DNA from: Dysgonomonas gadei ATCC BAA-286
GTDB taxonomy: Bacteria; Bacteroidota; Bacteroidia; Bacteroidales; Dysgonomonadaceae
NCBI RefSeq assembly: GCF_000213555.1
Contig: NZ_GL891986.1
Coordinates: 10,493 to 64,289, forward strand
Direction: 5' to 3'
Length of the DNA: 53,797 nt
In this document: positions 34,180-43,183 of the stretch, one piece after another
Layout: every line of letters starts with the position of its first letter
Position numbering within the stretch: position 1 is the first letter of the stretch
Translations under genes and position numbers: made by a program
The notes under the pieces: generated by a model
Told to the model about the DNA's origin: nothing
The model's database searches: none
The model's input: the letters and a program-made list of their open reading frames with translations, nothing else

Positions 34180-35382
34180 TTATCTGTCTTGTTTCAGCCT
34201 GTCAGCCATTGCTTTCCCTAACGAAATACAGGCATCATAGGTATCGTGGCGCATTGCCTGACGCATCTCTACAGGTTCGCCAATCACTTCGAACTTAGTA
34301 TCCAAAGCAAACTGAGCCAAACGTTTCACGGCAGCCCCGGCCCATGTGAATGAGCCGAAATATCCGAAATAACGATGTTTCATATCGCGTCCTTCTACTT
34401 TCGACAACAGGTATTCCACTTCGGGAAACAGCTTATTGTTATATGTAGGTGAACCTACAATCAGCCCTTTATACTTAAAGATATCACGGATGATATAAGA
34501 ATGCGAACGTTTGGATACATTGTGCAGGATAATTTCCTTTATACCCTGCTGAGCCAGCTCATAAGCAACCGTTTCGGCCATTTGCTCGGTGTTTCCGTAC
34601 ATACTTCCATAAGCTATCACTACACCTTCGTCTCCGTCATAACGGCTGAGTTTATCATAGATAGAGATCACTTTTTTAATCTGCTCATCGATAGTCCATA
34701 CTGGCCCGTGAGTAGAACAAATCATTTTTATATCCAGTGATCCCAGTTTTTCCAAAGCTTTCTGCACCGGAGAACCGAACTTACCTACCACATTAGAGTA
34801 GTAACGTATCATTTCGTCATAATAGCGTTCCGGATGCAGTTGTGTATCGGTTATCCCCCCGTCCAGCGTACCGAATGTACCGAAAGCATCTCCTGAGAAG
34901 ATAATCTTGTCGGTAGTATCGTATGTCATCATTGTTTCCGGCCAGTGTACCATGGGGGTGAGATTAAAGACCAGGTTATGTTTACCCAAAGATAACTGGT
35001 CTCCATCGTCAATCACCATCACACCGTCAGTTATACCGTAAAAGCCTTGCACCATGTCGGCCGTACGCTTGTTACCTACAACCTTTACATTGGGATATCT
35101 GTTTCTCAGCAGACCGAGAGAACCGGAATGATCCGGCTCCATATGATTGATAATCACATAGTCGAGCGACTTTCCGTTCAAAGCTATTTCCAGTTTATGA
35201 AAGAAAATATCGGAATAGCAAATATCAACAGTATCGAACAATGCTGTTTTTTCATCCGAAATAAGATAGGAGTTGTAAGAAACTCCTTTAGGCAGTGGCC
35301 AGAGATTTTCAAAAAGATGCTTTGTCCGGTCATTTACACCGATATAGAATAAGTCATCTTTTATTGGAATTGGTTTTAACAT
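34180..35382 (-). CDS. fprA: Flavodiiron protein (A-type flavoprotein, O2/NO reductase)
   Basis: This 400-residue cytoplasmic enzyme reduces oxygen to water or nitric oxide to nitrous oxide, protecting anaerobes. The metallo-beta-lactamase-like domain (1-245) has the complete diiron ligand set: His80, Glu82 and Asp84-His85 in HMEPDHSG, His146, Asp165 and His225. The flavodoxin domain (about 250-400) binds FMN through GSMYGNTEQ (259-267). There is no fused rubredoxin, and no rubredoxin gene is adjacent, so the electron donor must be encoded elsewhere. The gene is 80 bases downstream of lgt on the same strand without an obvious promoter between, so it may be read from the lgt promoter. Confidence 0.95.
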   Translation of the reverse strand: MLKPIPIKDDLFYIGVNDRTKHLFENLWPLPKGVSYNSYLISDEKTALFDTVDICYSDIFFHKLEIALNGKSLDYVIINHMEPDHSGSLGLLRNRYPNVKVVGNKRTADMVQGFYGITDGVMVIDDGDQLSLGKHNLVFNLTPMVHWPETMMTYDTTDKIIFSGDAFGTFGTLDGGITDTQLHPERYYDEMIRYYSNVVGKFGSPVQKALEKLGSLDIKMICSTHGPVWTIDEQIKKVISIYDKLSRYDGDEGVVIAYGSMYGNTEQMAETVAYELAQQGIKEIILHNVSKRSHSYIIRDIFKYKGLIVGSPTYNNKLFPEVEYLLSKVEGRDMKHRYFGYFGSFTWAGAAVKRLAQFALDTKFEVIGEPVEMRQAMRHDTYDACISLGKAMADRLKQDR

Positions 35383-35462
35383 ACTATCTTGATTAAGTAG
35401 TGTAGTGTATTATAATTAAACTATTTTCTTGTAAATACCTGTTGTTCCGAAACCCCTCTATG

Positions 35463-36527
35463 CTATTTCTTTTTCACATTACTGTTTTTGGGTATAGCGC
35501 CCGCCTCCGGTTCTTTCTTTGTCAGAGCACTATACAATAGCCATATACCCCAGATTACAAACGGAATACTGAGCAGCTGCCCCATATTAATACCGAATGT
35601 ATCTATCATTTCCATCTCAAACGGTTCCTGAATATTTTTAATAAACTCTATACAGAACCTTGAAAAGAAAATACCGATAAGCGATATCCCCAGAATAAGT
35701 CCTGTTCTGTTTCTTGCATTGGTCTTATAATACAAATACAAACCTAACCCGAATAAAAACAAATAAAAAAGTGCTTCGTATATTTGTGTAGGATGGCAAG
35801 GCAATTCACCCGATCCTCCCATATTGAGAGGCTGATGCCATTTAGGATCCCTGATAAAATTGAAACCCCAAGGCAAAGTCGTAGGTCCCCCGTATATTTC
35901 GGAATTCATGAGATTGCCCAGACGGATCGACGTTGCCCCTATGGCTACCCCAACCACAAGACGGTCCAGAGTCTTTACAGTCATTTCTCTTGTTGTATAC
36001 ACCATAGATACACAAATCCCGATAAGGAAGCCCATAAAAGCGGACTCACCAAAACCCAGAGAAGGAGAAGAACTGGCTGTCAGCCCATAGATATATTGGC
36101 ATAGACCACCTAAAACCAGACCGATGAGAGCAAATACACCCAGATGTTTCCAGTTCATCTTTTGCCCGGTTATCTTGAGCGAATACAAGCATACACCAAT
36201 AGTCATACCTATCGCCCCGCCATGGCTTGCCAGTCCGCCTTCCCACACCATCAGTATCTTAAGGGGATTGGACAGGTAATACACCGGATCATAAAACAGG
36301 CAATGTCCCAGCCGGGCACCTATAACCAGGCCTGTAAGCACATACAAGAACAGTGAATCGAACCATTTCTCCGGAAGTTTTTCCGACTTATACATCCTTT
36401 GCACCACTATCGTTGTGCAAAGAACTCCCGCTGCCCATAAAATGCCATACCAACGAATTTCCCTACCAAAGAGAGAAAAAGCTTCAGGGTTTACATCCCA
36501 TGTTATAAATGAAAGCATGTCCAGCAT
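35463..36527 (-). CDS. lgt: Prolipoprotein diacylglyceryl transferase
   Basis: This 354-residue inner-membrane enzyme attaches diacylglycerol from phosphatidylglycerol to the lipobox Cys of prolipoproteins, the first step in lipoprotein maturation. It has seven transmembrane segments. The signature parts are RWYGILWAAG (about 25-34), ARLGHCLFYDP (71-81), GGLASHGGAIG (97-107, with the essential His) and GNLMNSEIYG. The C-terminus has a short charged tail (KKEPEAG..). The enzyme serves the several lipoproteins of this window. A TATCTTTG element about 145 bases upstream is the likely promoter. Confidence 0.96.
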   Translation of the reverse strand: MLDMLSFITWDVNPEAFSLFGREIRWYGILWAAGVLCTTIVVQRMYKSEKLPEKWFDSLFLYVLTGLVIGARLGHCLFYDPVYYLSNPLKILMVWEGGLASHGGAIGMTIGVCLYSLKITGQKMNWKHLGVFALIGLVLGGLCQYIYGLTASSSPSLGFGESAFMGFLIGICVSMVYTTREMTVKTLDRLVVGVAIGATSIRLGNLMNSEIYGGPTTLPWGFNFIRDPKWHQPLNMGGSGELPCHPTQIYEALFYLFLFGLGLYLYYKTNARNRTGLILGISLIGIFFSRFCIEFIKNIQEPFEMEMIDTFGINMGQLLSIPFVIWGIWLLYSALTKKEPEAGAIPKNSNVKKK

Positions 36528-36671
36528 AAAAAATTATATTAGGATTCTATATATATAAATACAAGAATATATTTAATGACACATTGTTTCAATTCTGCTA
36601 CCTCTTGTATATAAACTTAACAAAGCAACAATTAATTCCGCCACCTTAAGCTACCTTGTTTTTTCGGATTA

Positions 36672-36679
36672 CAAAGATA
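36672..36679 (-). promoter_or_regulatory. -7 element of lgt
   Basis: The minus strand reads TATCTTTG, a consensus -7 element, giving a leader of about 140 bases. Confidence 0.55.
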
Positions 36680-36878
36680 TAAAAATACTATTCATTTAAA
36701 ACCTGTTTAAATAATAAGTTGCACTAAACACCTCAATTCTGCTTTATTAAAAAACTGAAAGTTAATATCTTTTGTTATAAATAAAAATACGCATCTAATA
36801 TAAAATAATTCTAAATAAGTACAACTAAGTAACGTACATTTTCGTATTTGTTTTTATGTTAATAAACATTATGCGCAA

Positions 36879-36912
36879 TTTGGAATATTCATTAACATTT
36901 TTGCTATCTTTA
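36879..36912 (+). promoter_or_regulatory. Likely promoter of the glycogen operon
   Basis: TTTG at 36879-36882 and TATCTTTA at 36905-36912 resemble the -33 and -7 elements with a 22-base spacer. The last base of the -7 element deviates from consensus. Confidence 0.45.
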
Positions 36913-36987
36913 AGATCAGAAATAGGTTCTGGATAAAGTATCCTGACTTATTCAGTTATGTATAAACAGTATAACTGTTAAAAAATT

Positions 36988-38955
36988 ATGGATTATAGCA
37001 AAACTAATACTTATCTCAAATTCGACAAGTCACGGATGGTCAACCTTGAATATTCTCTGCGCAGGGAAATACTCAGGACAAACCGCCGTGGAGCTTATCA
37101 TTGTACTACACTGGTAGAATGCAACACACGCAAACAGCACGGATTACTCGTTATGCCGGTACCCAAACTGGACAATTCGAATCATGTATTACTTTCCTCT
37201 TTTGATGAAACAGTCATACAACACGGAGCCGATTTCAATCTGGGAATACATAAATACGACGGGGATAATTACAGCCCTATGGGACACAAATATATCCGCG
37301 AGTTTAGTTGCGACTCATTGCCGCGTACCATATACAGGGTTGGCGGAGTAATCCTGTCGAAGGAGAAAATGTTTTCACTCGAAGACAATACTATTTTCAT
37401 CCGGTATACTCTCCTTGATGCACATTCTCCTACAACCATACGTTTCAAACCATTTCTTGCATTCCGTGAGATCAACACCCTAACGGTAGAAAACACGGTG
37501 GCCGAGCATGGCTATAAAGAAGTAGAAAACGGCATCAGTATGTGTATGTATAGCGGTTATCCAGAATTGTACATGCAATTTAACAAAGAGGTGAACTTTG
37601 TTTTCGATCCCAATTGGTATAAAGGTATAGAATATGATAGAGATAAGGAAGAAGGCCTGCCGTATAAAGAAGATTTATACGTTCCGGGGTATTTCGAACT
37701 ACCTATAACAAAAGGTGAATCCATTATTTTTTCAGCTAGTGACGTCCATGCCGATACAGGCAGATTATCAGCATTATTCGATGAGGGTGTAAAAGAACGT
37801 ACTCCACGTTCTTCCTTCTACAATTGCCTCAAGAATTCCGGCCACCAATTCTATTTCCGTCCGTCTAAAGACGAATTATATCTACTGAATGGATATCCTT
37901 GGGGTAACGTTACCGCACGAGAACAATTTATGTCTCTCCCAGGTCTTACTCTCGGTCTTGGCAAGCTCGATGCATTCGAAGAAGTGATGGATACTGCCAT
38001 ACCTACCATAGAGGCATTTATGCAAGGGAAACCTCTGACGGGTTTTCTCAAAGATATAAATAATGCAGATGTACTGCTTTGGGTACTTTGGGGATTGAAA
38101 CGGTTTTCGGATACAGAAAAAGAACGTTTTTATAGCAAATACGCATCTCTAGTCAACAAAATCGTAGCTTTTATACAAGAAGGGAAACACCCTAATCTTA
38201 CCCCGTTGACAAACGGATTGCTAAGCGTAGACAATCGCGTAGGGTTCCCGAGCTGGATGAACAATGCTGCAGGAGCAGGCAACTATGCCCTACCCCGTAC
38301 CGGCTGTCTGGTGGAAGTCAATGCTTTCTGGTATAACGCCTTAATGTTTAATCAGGATATCGCCCGTCATCAGGAAGACGCCAAACTAGAAAAGAAGATG
38401 GGCTTATTAGCCGAAATAGTAAAAACTTCATTTGTGGAAGTATTTTATAACGATGGCGGTTACCTGTACGACTATGTAGTAGGCAATTATGTAGACTGGA
38501 GTGTAAGACCCAATATGCTTCTGGCTATATCACAGGATTACCCGCTTCTGGACAAACGGCAAAGTAAATCCATAATAGACATTGTCACCAAAGAGTTGCT
38601 GACAGCTAAAGGCATACGATCGCTCAGTCCAAAGAGTATCGGGTTCAGACCGCGCTGTGAAGGTTCCATAACCGACAAACTTCATAGTGCCTACAACGGA
38701 GCCTCATGGCCTTGGCTGCTTGGTCCCTATATGGAAGCATACCTGAAAATATTCCAACGGAGCGGCTATTCATTTCTCGACCGTCTGCTCATCGGGATAG
38801 AAGATGAGATGTCGAACGATTGTATCGCCTCACTCTCGGCTCTCTATGATGGCAGTATCCCATATTTTGGGCACGGACCTATATCGTACTCCATCAGTGT
38901 GGCAGGGGTTATCAGGGCATTAAACCTACAAAAAGCGTTTGCAGATGAATATTAA
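36988..38955 (+). CDS. Glycogen debranching enzyme (amylo-alpha-1,6-glucosidase, GH133-like)
   Basis: This 655-residue cytoplasmic protein has two domains. The N-terminal beta-sandwich glycogen-debranching domain (about 20-250) opens with NRRGAYHCTTLVECNTRKQHGLLV. The C-terminal (alpha/alpha)6-barrel (about 290-650) contains NGYPWGNVTAREQFMSLPGL, VDNRVGFPSWMNNA, the RTGCLVEVNAFWYNAL segment and YNGASWPWLLGPYMEAY. This is the standard bacterial GDE layout that cleaves alpha-1,6 branch points of glycogen. It is the first gene of a three-gene cluster with a GT4 transferase and a GH57 protein, a combination I know from Bacteroides glycogen metabolism. The gap to the next gene is 94 bases and carries a hairpin. 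Confidence 0.93.
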   Translation: MDYSKTNTYLKFDKSRMVNLEYSLRREILRTNRRGAYHCTTLVECNTRKQHGLLVMPVPKLDNSNHVLLSSFDETVIQHGADFNLGIHKYDGDNYSPMGHKYIREFSCDSLPRTIYRVGGVILSKEKMFSLEDNTIFIRYTLLDAHSPTTIRFKPFLAFREINTLTVENTVAEHGYKEVENGISMCMYSGYPELYMQFNKEVNFVFDPNWYKGIEYDRDKEEGLPYKEDLYVPGYFELPITKGESIIFSASDVHADTGRLSALFDEGVKERTPRSSFYNCLKNSGHQFYFRPSKDELYLLNGYPWGNVTAREQFMSLPGLTLGLGKLDAFEEVMDTAIPTIEAFMQGKPLTGFLKDINNADVLLWVLWGLKRFSDTEKERFYSKYASLVNKIVAFIQEGKHPNLTPLTNGLLSVDNRVGFPSWMNNAAGAGNYALPRTGCLVEVNAFWYNALMFNQDIARHQEDAKLEKKMGLLAEIVKTSFVEVFYNDGGYLYDYVVGNYVDWSVRPNMLLAISQDYPLLDKRQSKSIIDIVTKELLTAKGIRSLSPKSIGFRPRCEGSITDKLHSAYNGASWPWLLGPYMEAYLKIFQRSGYSFLDRLLIGIEDEMSNDCIASLSALYDGSIPYFGHGPISYSISVAGVIRALNLQKAFADEY

Positions 38956-38980
38956 GAAAAGTATTAACCGTATAAAAAAT

Positions 38981-39031
38981 ATTAATGAGAGAAGGAAAAT
39001 TGACACTTGCTATTTTCTCTGTTTCATTAAT
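38981..39031 (+). other. Intercistronic hairpin in the glycogen operon
   Basis: ATTAATGA (38981-38988) pairs with TCATTAAT (39024-39031), and the inner bases AGAGAA..AAAT can pair with ATTTTCTCT (39012-39020). There is no T-run. It may set differential stability of the two messages. Confidence 0.4.
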
Positions 39032-39049
39032 GCTTAATTTTGAAACTAT

Positions 39050-40309
39050 ATGAAAGCATTAATGTTTGGATGGGAGTTTCCTCCTCATATATTAGGAGGG
39101 CTCGGAACTGCAAGCTATGGCCTTACCAAAGGTATGGCTATGCAGCCTGATATGGATATCACATTTGTAATACCCAAGCCAAGGGGGGATGAAGACCAGA
39201 GTTTTCTGAAAATCATCGGGGCATGCAATACCCCTGTTGTATGGAAAGATGTTTATTGGGATTATGTAAGCGAAAGGCTTTCAAAATATATGGATCCTCA
39301 GGAATATTATAACATGCGGGATCACATTTATGCCGATTTCAGTTATATGTACACCAATGATCTGGGTTGTATCGAATTCTCGGGACGTTATCCCGACAAT
39401 CTCCTTGAAGAGATAAATAACTATTCGATTATGGCCGGAGTTATAGCCCGCACCCACGATTATGACATTATTCATTCTCACGACTGGCTTACATATCCAG
39501 CAGGCATACATGCCAAAAACATCTTGGGCAAACCATTGGTTATACATGTACATGCGACAGACTTCGACCGTAGTCGCGGGAATGTAAATCCACAGGTATA
39601 CCAAATGGAGAAAAACGGGATGGATCATGCCGACCATATTATTTGTGTAAGTAATCTTACCCGGCAGACGGTAATTGAAAAATACTATCAGGACCCGGCA
39701 AAAGTAACCACAGTACACAATGCCGTAGAACCTTTAAGTCCTGAAATACTCGCCATTAACACCGAAAAAGGGATAAAAGACAAAGTCGTTACTTTCCTCG
39801 GACGCATAACCATGCAAAAAGGTCCGGAATACTTTGTGGAAGCAGCTGCCCGCGTACTGGAAAGAGCCAAGCACATACAGTTTGTTATGGCAGGCAGTGG
39901 CGACATGATGGAACGCATGCTGTATCTGGCTGCCGAAAAGGGTATATCGGACCGGTTCCATTTCACAGGATTCCTAAAAGGAAAACAAGTATATGAAATG
40001 TTGAAACGCAGCGATGTATATGTAATGCCATCAGTGTCCGAGCCTTTCGGTATTTCCCCGCTGGAGGCCATGCAGTGCGGCATTCCTACCATTATATCCA
40101 AACAGTCAGGTTGTGCCGAAATACTGGACAAAGCCATAAAAACAGATTATTGGGATGTAGATGCCATGGCTGACGCCATATATTCTATTTGTACATATGA
40201 TGCCATGGCTGATTTCCTCAGCAAAGAGGGGAAAGCCGAGGTGGATAATATCAAATGGGAATATGCCGGACAGAAAGTACGGGATATATATAATAACTTG
40301 TGTAAATAA
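39050..40309 (+). CDS. GT4-family glycosyltransferase, probable glycogen synthase
   Basis: This 419-residue GT-B transferase has an N-terminal acceptor domain with FGWEFPPHILGGLGTASYGL (Gly-rich loop, about 7-26) and HSHDWLTYPAG (about 144-154). The C-terminal nucleotide-sugar domain has VVTFLGRITMQKGPEYF, FVMAGSGDM and the EPFGISPLE motif (an E-x7-E pair) near residue 330. It lies between a debranching enzyme and a GH57 protein, so a glucan chain-extending role, from ADP- or UDP-glucose, is the natural reading. It is much shorter than classical GlgA (about 480 residues), and no glgB or glgC is present in the window. Only 16 bases separate it from the GH57 gene. Confidence 0.85.
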   Translation: MKALMFGWEFPPHILGGLGTASYGLTKGMAMQPDMDITFVIPKPRGDEDQSFLKIIGACNTPVVWKDVYWDYVSERLSKYMDPQEYYNMRDHIYADFSYMYTNDLGCIEFSGRYPDNLLEEINNYSIMAGVIARTHDYDIIHSHDWLTYPAGIHAKNILGKPLVIHVHATDFDRSRGNVNPQVYQMEKNGMDHADHIICVSNLTRQTVIEKYYQDPAKVTTVHNAVEPLSPEILAINTEKGIKDKVVTFLGRITMQKGPEYFVEAAARVLERAKHIQFVMAGSGDMMERMLYLAAEKGISDRFHFTGFLKGKQVYEMLKRSDVYVMPSVSEPFGISPLEAMQCGIPTIISKQSGCAEILDKAIKTDYWDVDAMADAIYSICTYDAMADFLSKEGKAEVDNIKWEYAGQKVRDIYNNLCK

Positions 40310-40325
40310 AACAACAATATAAATT

Positions 40326-41867
40326 ATGAAAAATATTTGTTTCTACTTCCAGATACATCAACCGCACCGCCTGAAAAGGTACAGGTTTTTCAATATCGGA
40401 GGCGACCACTATTATTATGACGATTTCGCCAATGAAGATTTCATTCAACGGGTAGCTGAAGTTTCCTTTGTTCCGGCCAACAGATTGCTACTGGAAATGA
40501 TAAAGGAATATAATGGCAAATTTAAGGCTTCATTCTCAATTTCGGGCGTGGCATTAGACCAAATGGAAATATATGCACCGGAAGTAATCGACGGATTCAA
40601 AGAACTGGCCGATACCGGATGTGTCGAATTCTTATCCGAAACACAAGGACATTCACTGGCTTCCCTTATCGACCCCGAAGGGTTTAAAAAGCAAGTAAAA
40701 GAACACGACGATAAAATTGAAAGCCTGTTCGGGCAACGTCCAAGAATATTCCGTAATACGGAACTGATTTACTCGGACGACATTGCTGAACTTGTCTACG
40801 ATATGGGGTTCGCAGGGATGATAACTCCCGGCGCAAAAAGGACATTGGGTTGGAAAAGCCCTAACTATGTATATAAATCGGCAGTGCAACCGAAACTGAA
40901 ACTGTTGATGCGTAATCCTCGATTCAGTGACGATATCGCGACCCGCTTCTCTAACTACAATTGGAGTGAATACCCGCTTACCGCCGATAAATTTATCAAC
41001 TGGATTGCCGCCACTCCTAAGGAAGAGCAGATAGTTAACCTGTTTATGAATTACGAGGCACTGGGTAATTTCCAGAAGAAAAGCTCGGGTATATTCGATT
41101 TTATGAGAGCATTACCTCGATTTGCAGCAGAAAAGAATATCGGATTTGCCACCCCTTCCGAAGTGCTTAATATGCTGAAACCCGTAGACAGCATCTCGTC
41201 TATGCACCCGATATCATGGGTAGGTGAAGAAAGGGATATATCGGCATGGTTGGGTAATACATTGCAACAGGAAGCTTTTCATAAGCTATACGAAGTAGCT
41301 GAACGTGTGGGTATGAGTCAATCCAGAAGGTTGCTACAAGACTGGAATTATCTACAATCGAGTGACCACTTCTACTATATGGGAACAAAACATGACCTTC
41401 CGTTCAGCCCTTATGGCTCTCCATACGAAGCATTTAACACCTATATGAATGTACTGAGTGACTTCAAGGAAAGAGTCGATGCTGAATTCCCTAGCTCGAT
41501 CGAAAACGAAGAATTGAACGCCCTGCTGACAACTATTCACAATCAGGCAGACGAAATAGACAGGCTGGAAGATAAAATAAAGAAACTGGAAGCAAAGAAA
41601 AAAGTTTTAGCACCCGAAGCTACAGATAAACCTCCTCTAAAACCTGCACCTGCGAAAAAAGAAGCGAAAGTAAAAACTACTGTTGCAGACGTCAAAGCAG
41701 AGGATAAGGCTGAACAGGCAACCAACGTGAATACTGAACCTGATAAAGCTATGCCTATAGCTAAAAAAACGACAGAAAAACCTGCAGTAAAGGCAAAAAC
41801 GGAAGCTAAGCCAAAAGCCGCAGAAAAGAAACCTGCACCAGCGACTAAAGTGAAAACGAAAAAATAA
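40326..41867 (+). CDS. GH57 alpha-amylase-like protein with Lys/Ala/Pro tail
   Basis: This 513-residue protein begins with the GH57 (beta/alpha)7 domain: HQPHR at 11-15, the FLSETQGHSL block at about 102-111, FRNTELIY with Glu146 at the nucleophile position, and FMNYEALG where the usual catalytic Asp of the family motif (D-Y-E-T-F-G) is Asn242. That replacement suggests altered or lost hydrolase activity, as reported for GH57 alpha-amylase-like homologues. Residues about 395-428 are a likely coiled coil (EIDRLEDKIKKLEAKKK), and 430-513 form a low-complexity Lys/Ala/Pro/Thr tail, unusual for a hydrolase. It is the last gene of the glycogen operon. A structural or binding role on glycogen is possible. 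Confidence 0.85.
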   Translation: MKNICFYFQIHQPHRLKRYRFFNIGGDHYYYDDFANEDFIQRVAEVSFVPANRLLLEMIKEYNGKFKASFSISGVALDQMEIYAPEVIDGFKELADTGCVEFLSETQGHSLASLIDPEGFKKQVKEHDDKIESLFGQRPRIFRNTELIYSDDIAELVYDMGFAGMITPGAKRTLGWKSPNYVYKSAVQPKLKLLMRNPRFSDDIATRFSNYNWSEYPLTADKFINWIAATPKEEQIVNLFMNYEALGNFQKKSSGIFDFMRALPRFAAEKNIGFATPSEVLNMLKPVDSISSMHPISWVGEERDISAWLGNTLQQEAFHKLYEVAERVGMSQSRRLLQDWNYLQSSDHFYYMGTKHDLPFSPYGSPYEAFNTYMNVLSDFKERVDAEFPSSIENEELNALLTTIHNQADEIDRLEDKIKKLEAKKKVLAPEATDKPPLKPAPAKKEAKVKTTVADVKAEDKAEQATNVNTEPDKAMPIAKKTTEKPAVKAKTEAKPKAAEKKPAPATKVKTKK

Positions 41868-41904
41868 ATAAATAATATTTCATACCCTTGCAACTTTTGG
41901 AAAC

Positions 41905-41983
41905 CAGAATGCATCTTTATAAATAGGAACGTATTAGTCACAGTAACAAACTATTCCAGCTATGAAAACAAAGATGCATTCTG
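41905..41983. repeat. 14-base inverted repeat around the start of a small ORF
   Basis: CAGAATGCATCTTT (41905-41918) is the perfect reverse complement of 41970-41983. The right arm covers codons 3-8 of the small frame at 41962, so the structure would enclose its start codon. No T-run follows. Confidence 0.6.
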
Positions 41984-42159
41984 TTTATTCAATGGTACGC
42001 TTTTCTGTACTATCTCTAGCCGACGAATTTTCAGGCACAACAGTCAATTCAGAAGAAAAAGGTTGGATGAAAAGGGTTGTTTCAGGGTTAAAGCCTGAAG
42101 AACATATAGTAAAGAATAATATAATAATAGCGAAAATTCCAAAGATCGACGCTTTATAA
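41962..42159 (+). CDS. Small hypothetical protein, 65 residues
   Basis: I do not recognise it. The frame begins with ATG (MKTKMHS) and encodes a mildly basic protein with no signal peptide or membrane segment, containing LADEFSGTTV and VSGLKPEEHIV. It lies about 95 bases after the GH57 gene in the same direction and ends just before the convergent RDD gene. Its start is inside the loop-and-right-arm of an inverted repeat. It could be a real small protein, a decayed gene end, or chance. Confidence 0.35.
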   Translation: MKTKMHSVYSMVRFSVLSLADEFSGTTVNSEEKGWMKRVVSGLKPEEHIVKNNIIIAKIPKIDAL

Positions 42160-42222
42160 ATAGATCCAGAAACGGGATAAGGTATGTTTGCCCACTCTGC
42201 CTACATCATACAGTCTTATCTT

Positions 42223-42972
42223 TTACATTTCCTGCACCGCCAGATAATTGTAATCACTTACCACTTTACGAAGAAATACCCTGTCGGGGCCATTATAAGT
42301 ATATCCTGTAATGGACTTTATGCGTTCGGCCAACCGTTGGTTGAAGTAATCACTGTCGCGCATGCGCTGATCTTCTATTATAGAACTGATAGTCTGAATA
42401 TCCTTATCGGATAGTCTATCCAGAACGTCTATATAAGTCACTTTATAATCTTCATGGAAATCGAGATCAGTAATAGATAATTCTCTGTTACGGTTATTCA
42501 ATTTCAGGTCTATCACAGTAGTTCCGGCCAAGAGGTCGCCCAAACGTTGCGATTTTTTAGTCACAGCTACCATGATTACCGCCAGAAAACCTTCTGTCAT
42601 GGAAAAGTCTATCAAACGAAAAAGCCACCTTATGAGGAAAGAACTCGAAGTAGGAGCTGTACCATCAACATTGACAACCCTTATTTTCATGACCATTTTA
42701 CCGGGGCTCTGTCCGTTATTTAACGTTTCGAAAAGTAAATCGTAAAATATTACAGGAAAAAAGATAATGATAACAAAAAAAACGGCAAAAATATCCCCGT
42801 TGAAAGCCTGATTTATACCAAAAGAAGCCACCGTTCCCAAAATCCAAAACCAACCGATGACCCACACAACAATAGCAATAAGATCGAGTAGATAAGCCAG
42901 TATACGCTGTCCTACGCCAGCAGTTTCATAATCTATAGTTACATTTTGTGTTGTTTGAACTTCAATAATCAT
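42223..42972 (-). CDS. RDD-family membrane protein
   Basis: This 249-residue inner-membrane protein has the RDD domain in its first 160 residues: GVGQRILAYLLDLIAIV (the Arg and Asp pair of the family name), two further hydrophobic segments, GQSPGKMVMKIRVVN and RLGDLLAGTTVI. The last 90 residues form a soluble tail with many charged residues (SDKDIQTISSIIEDQRMRDSDY). The family is of uncertain function, with proposals of ion or proton exchange. It is divergent from the SpoIIM / MoxR operon, an arrangement widely conserved in Bacteroidetes, so a joint envelope or membrane-integrity role is plausible. Confidence 0.9.
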   Translation of the reverse strand: MIIEVQTTQNVTIDYETAGVGQRILAYLLDLIAIVVWVIGWFWILGTVASFGINQAFNGDIFAVFFVIIIFFPVIFYDLLFETLNNGQSPGKMVMKIRVVNVDGTAPTSSSFLIRWLFRLIDFSMTEGFLAVIMVAVTKKSQRLGDLLAGTTVIDLKLNNRNRELSITDLDFHEDYKVTYIDVLDRLSDKDIQTISSIIEDQRMRDSDYFNQRLAERIKSITGYTYNGPDRVFLRKVVSDYNYLAVQEM

Positions 42973-43143
42973 CTCGATAAATAAAATAAAGTGTCAAGCT
43001 GTTGGTACCAGTATCTATTTTGTGTTCTATTTATAACAGCCAGAAACCATAACACCAGATACCCTCTATCATTTATAATTGACAAATTTAATTTTTTTGT
43101 ATGATTATTACGGTATTTCTTTCTTTCTTTTTAGGCAAAGACT

Positions 43144-43151
43144 TATATTTG
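43144..43151 (+). promoter_or_regulatory. -7 element of the SpoIIM-MoxR-DUF58 operon
   Basis: TATATTTG matches TAnnTTTG and lies 33 bases before the chosen start at 43184, which rules out the longer upstream frame opening at 43079. Confidence 0.65.
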
Positions 43152-43183
43152 CGATAATAATTCAAAATACGAACTACAAACTA

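Larger units (their letters stand above)
36528..36987. other. Divergent intergenic region between lgt and the glycogen operon
   Basis: This 460-base AT-rich gap has no gene. It holds the lgt promoter (minus, 36672-36679) and the likely glycogen operon promoter (plus, 36879-36912). Nothing else stands out. Confidence 0.65.

Noticed and set aside
38981..39031. Terminator after the debranching enzyme gene
   Set aside because: The hairpin lacks a T-run and the next genes belong to the same pathway and strand, so it was recorded as an intercistronic hairpin only.
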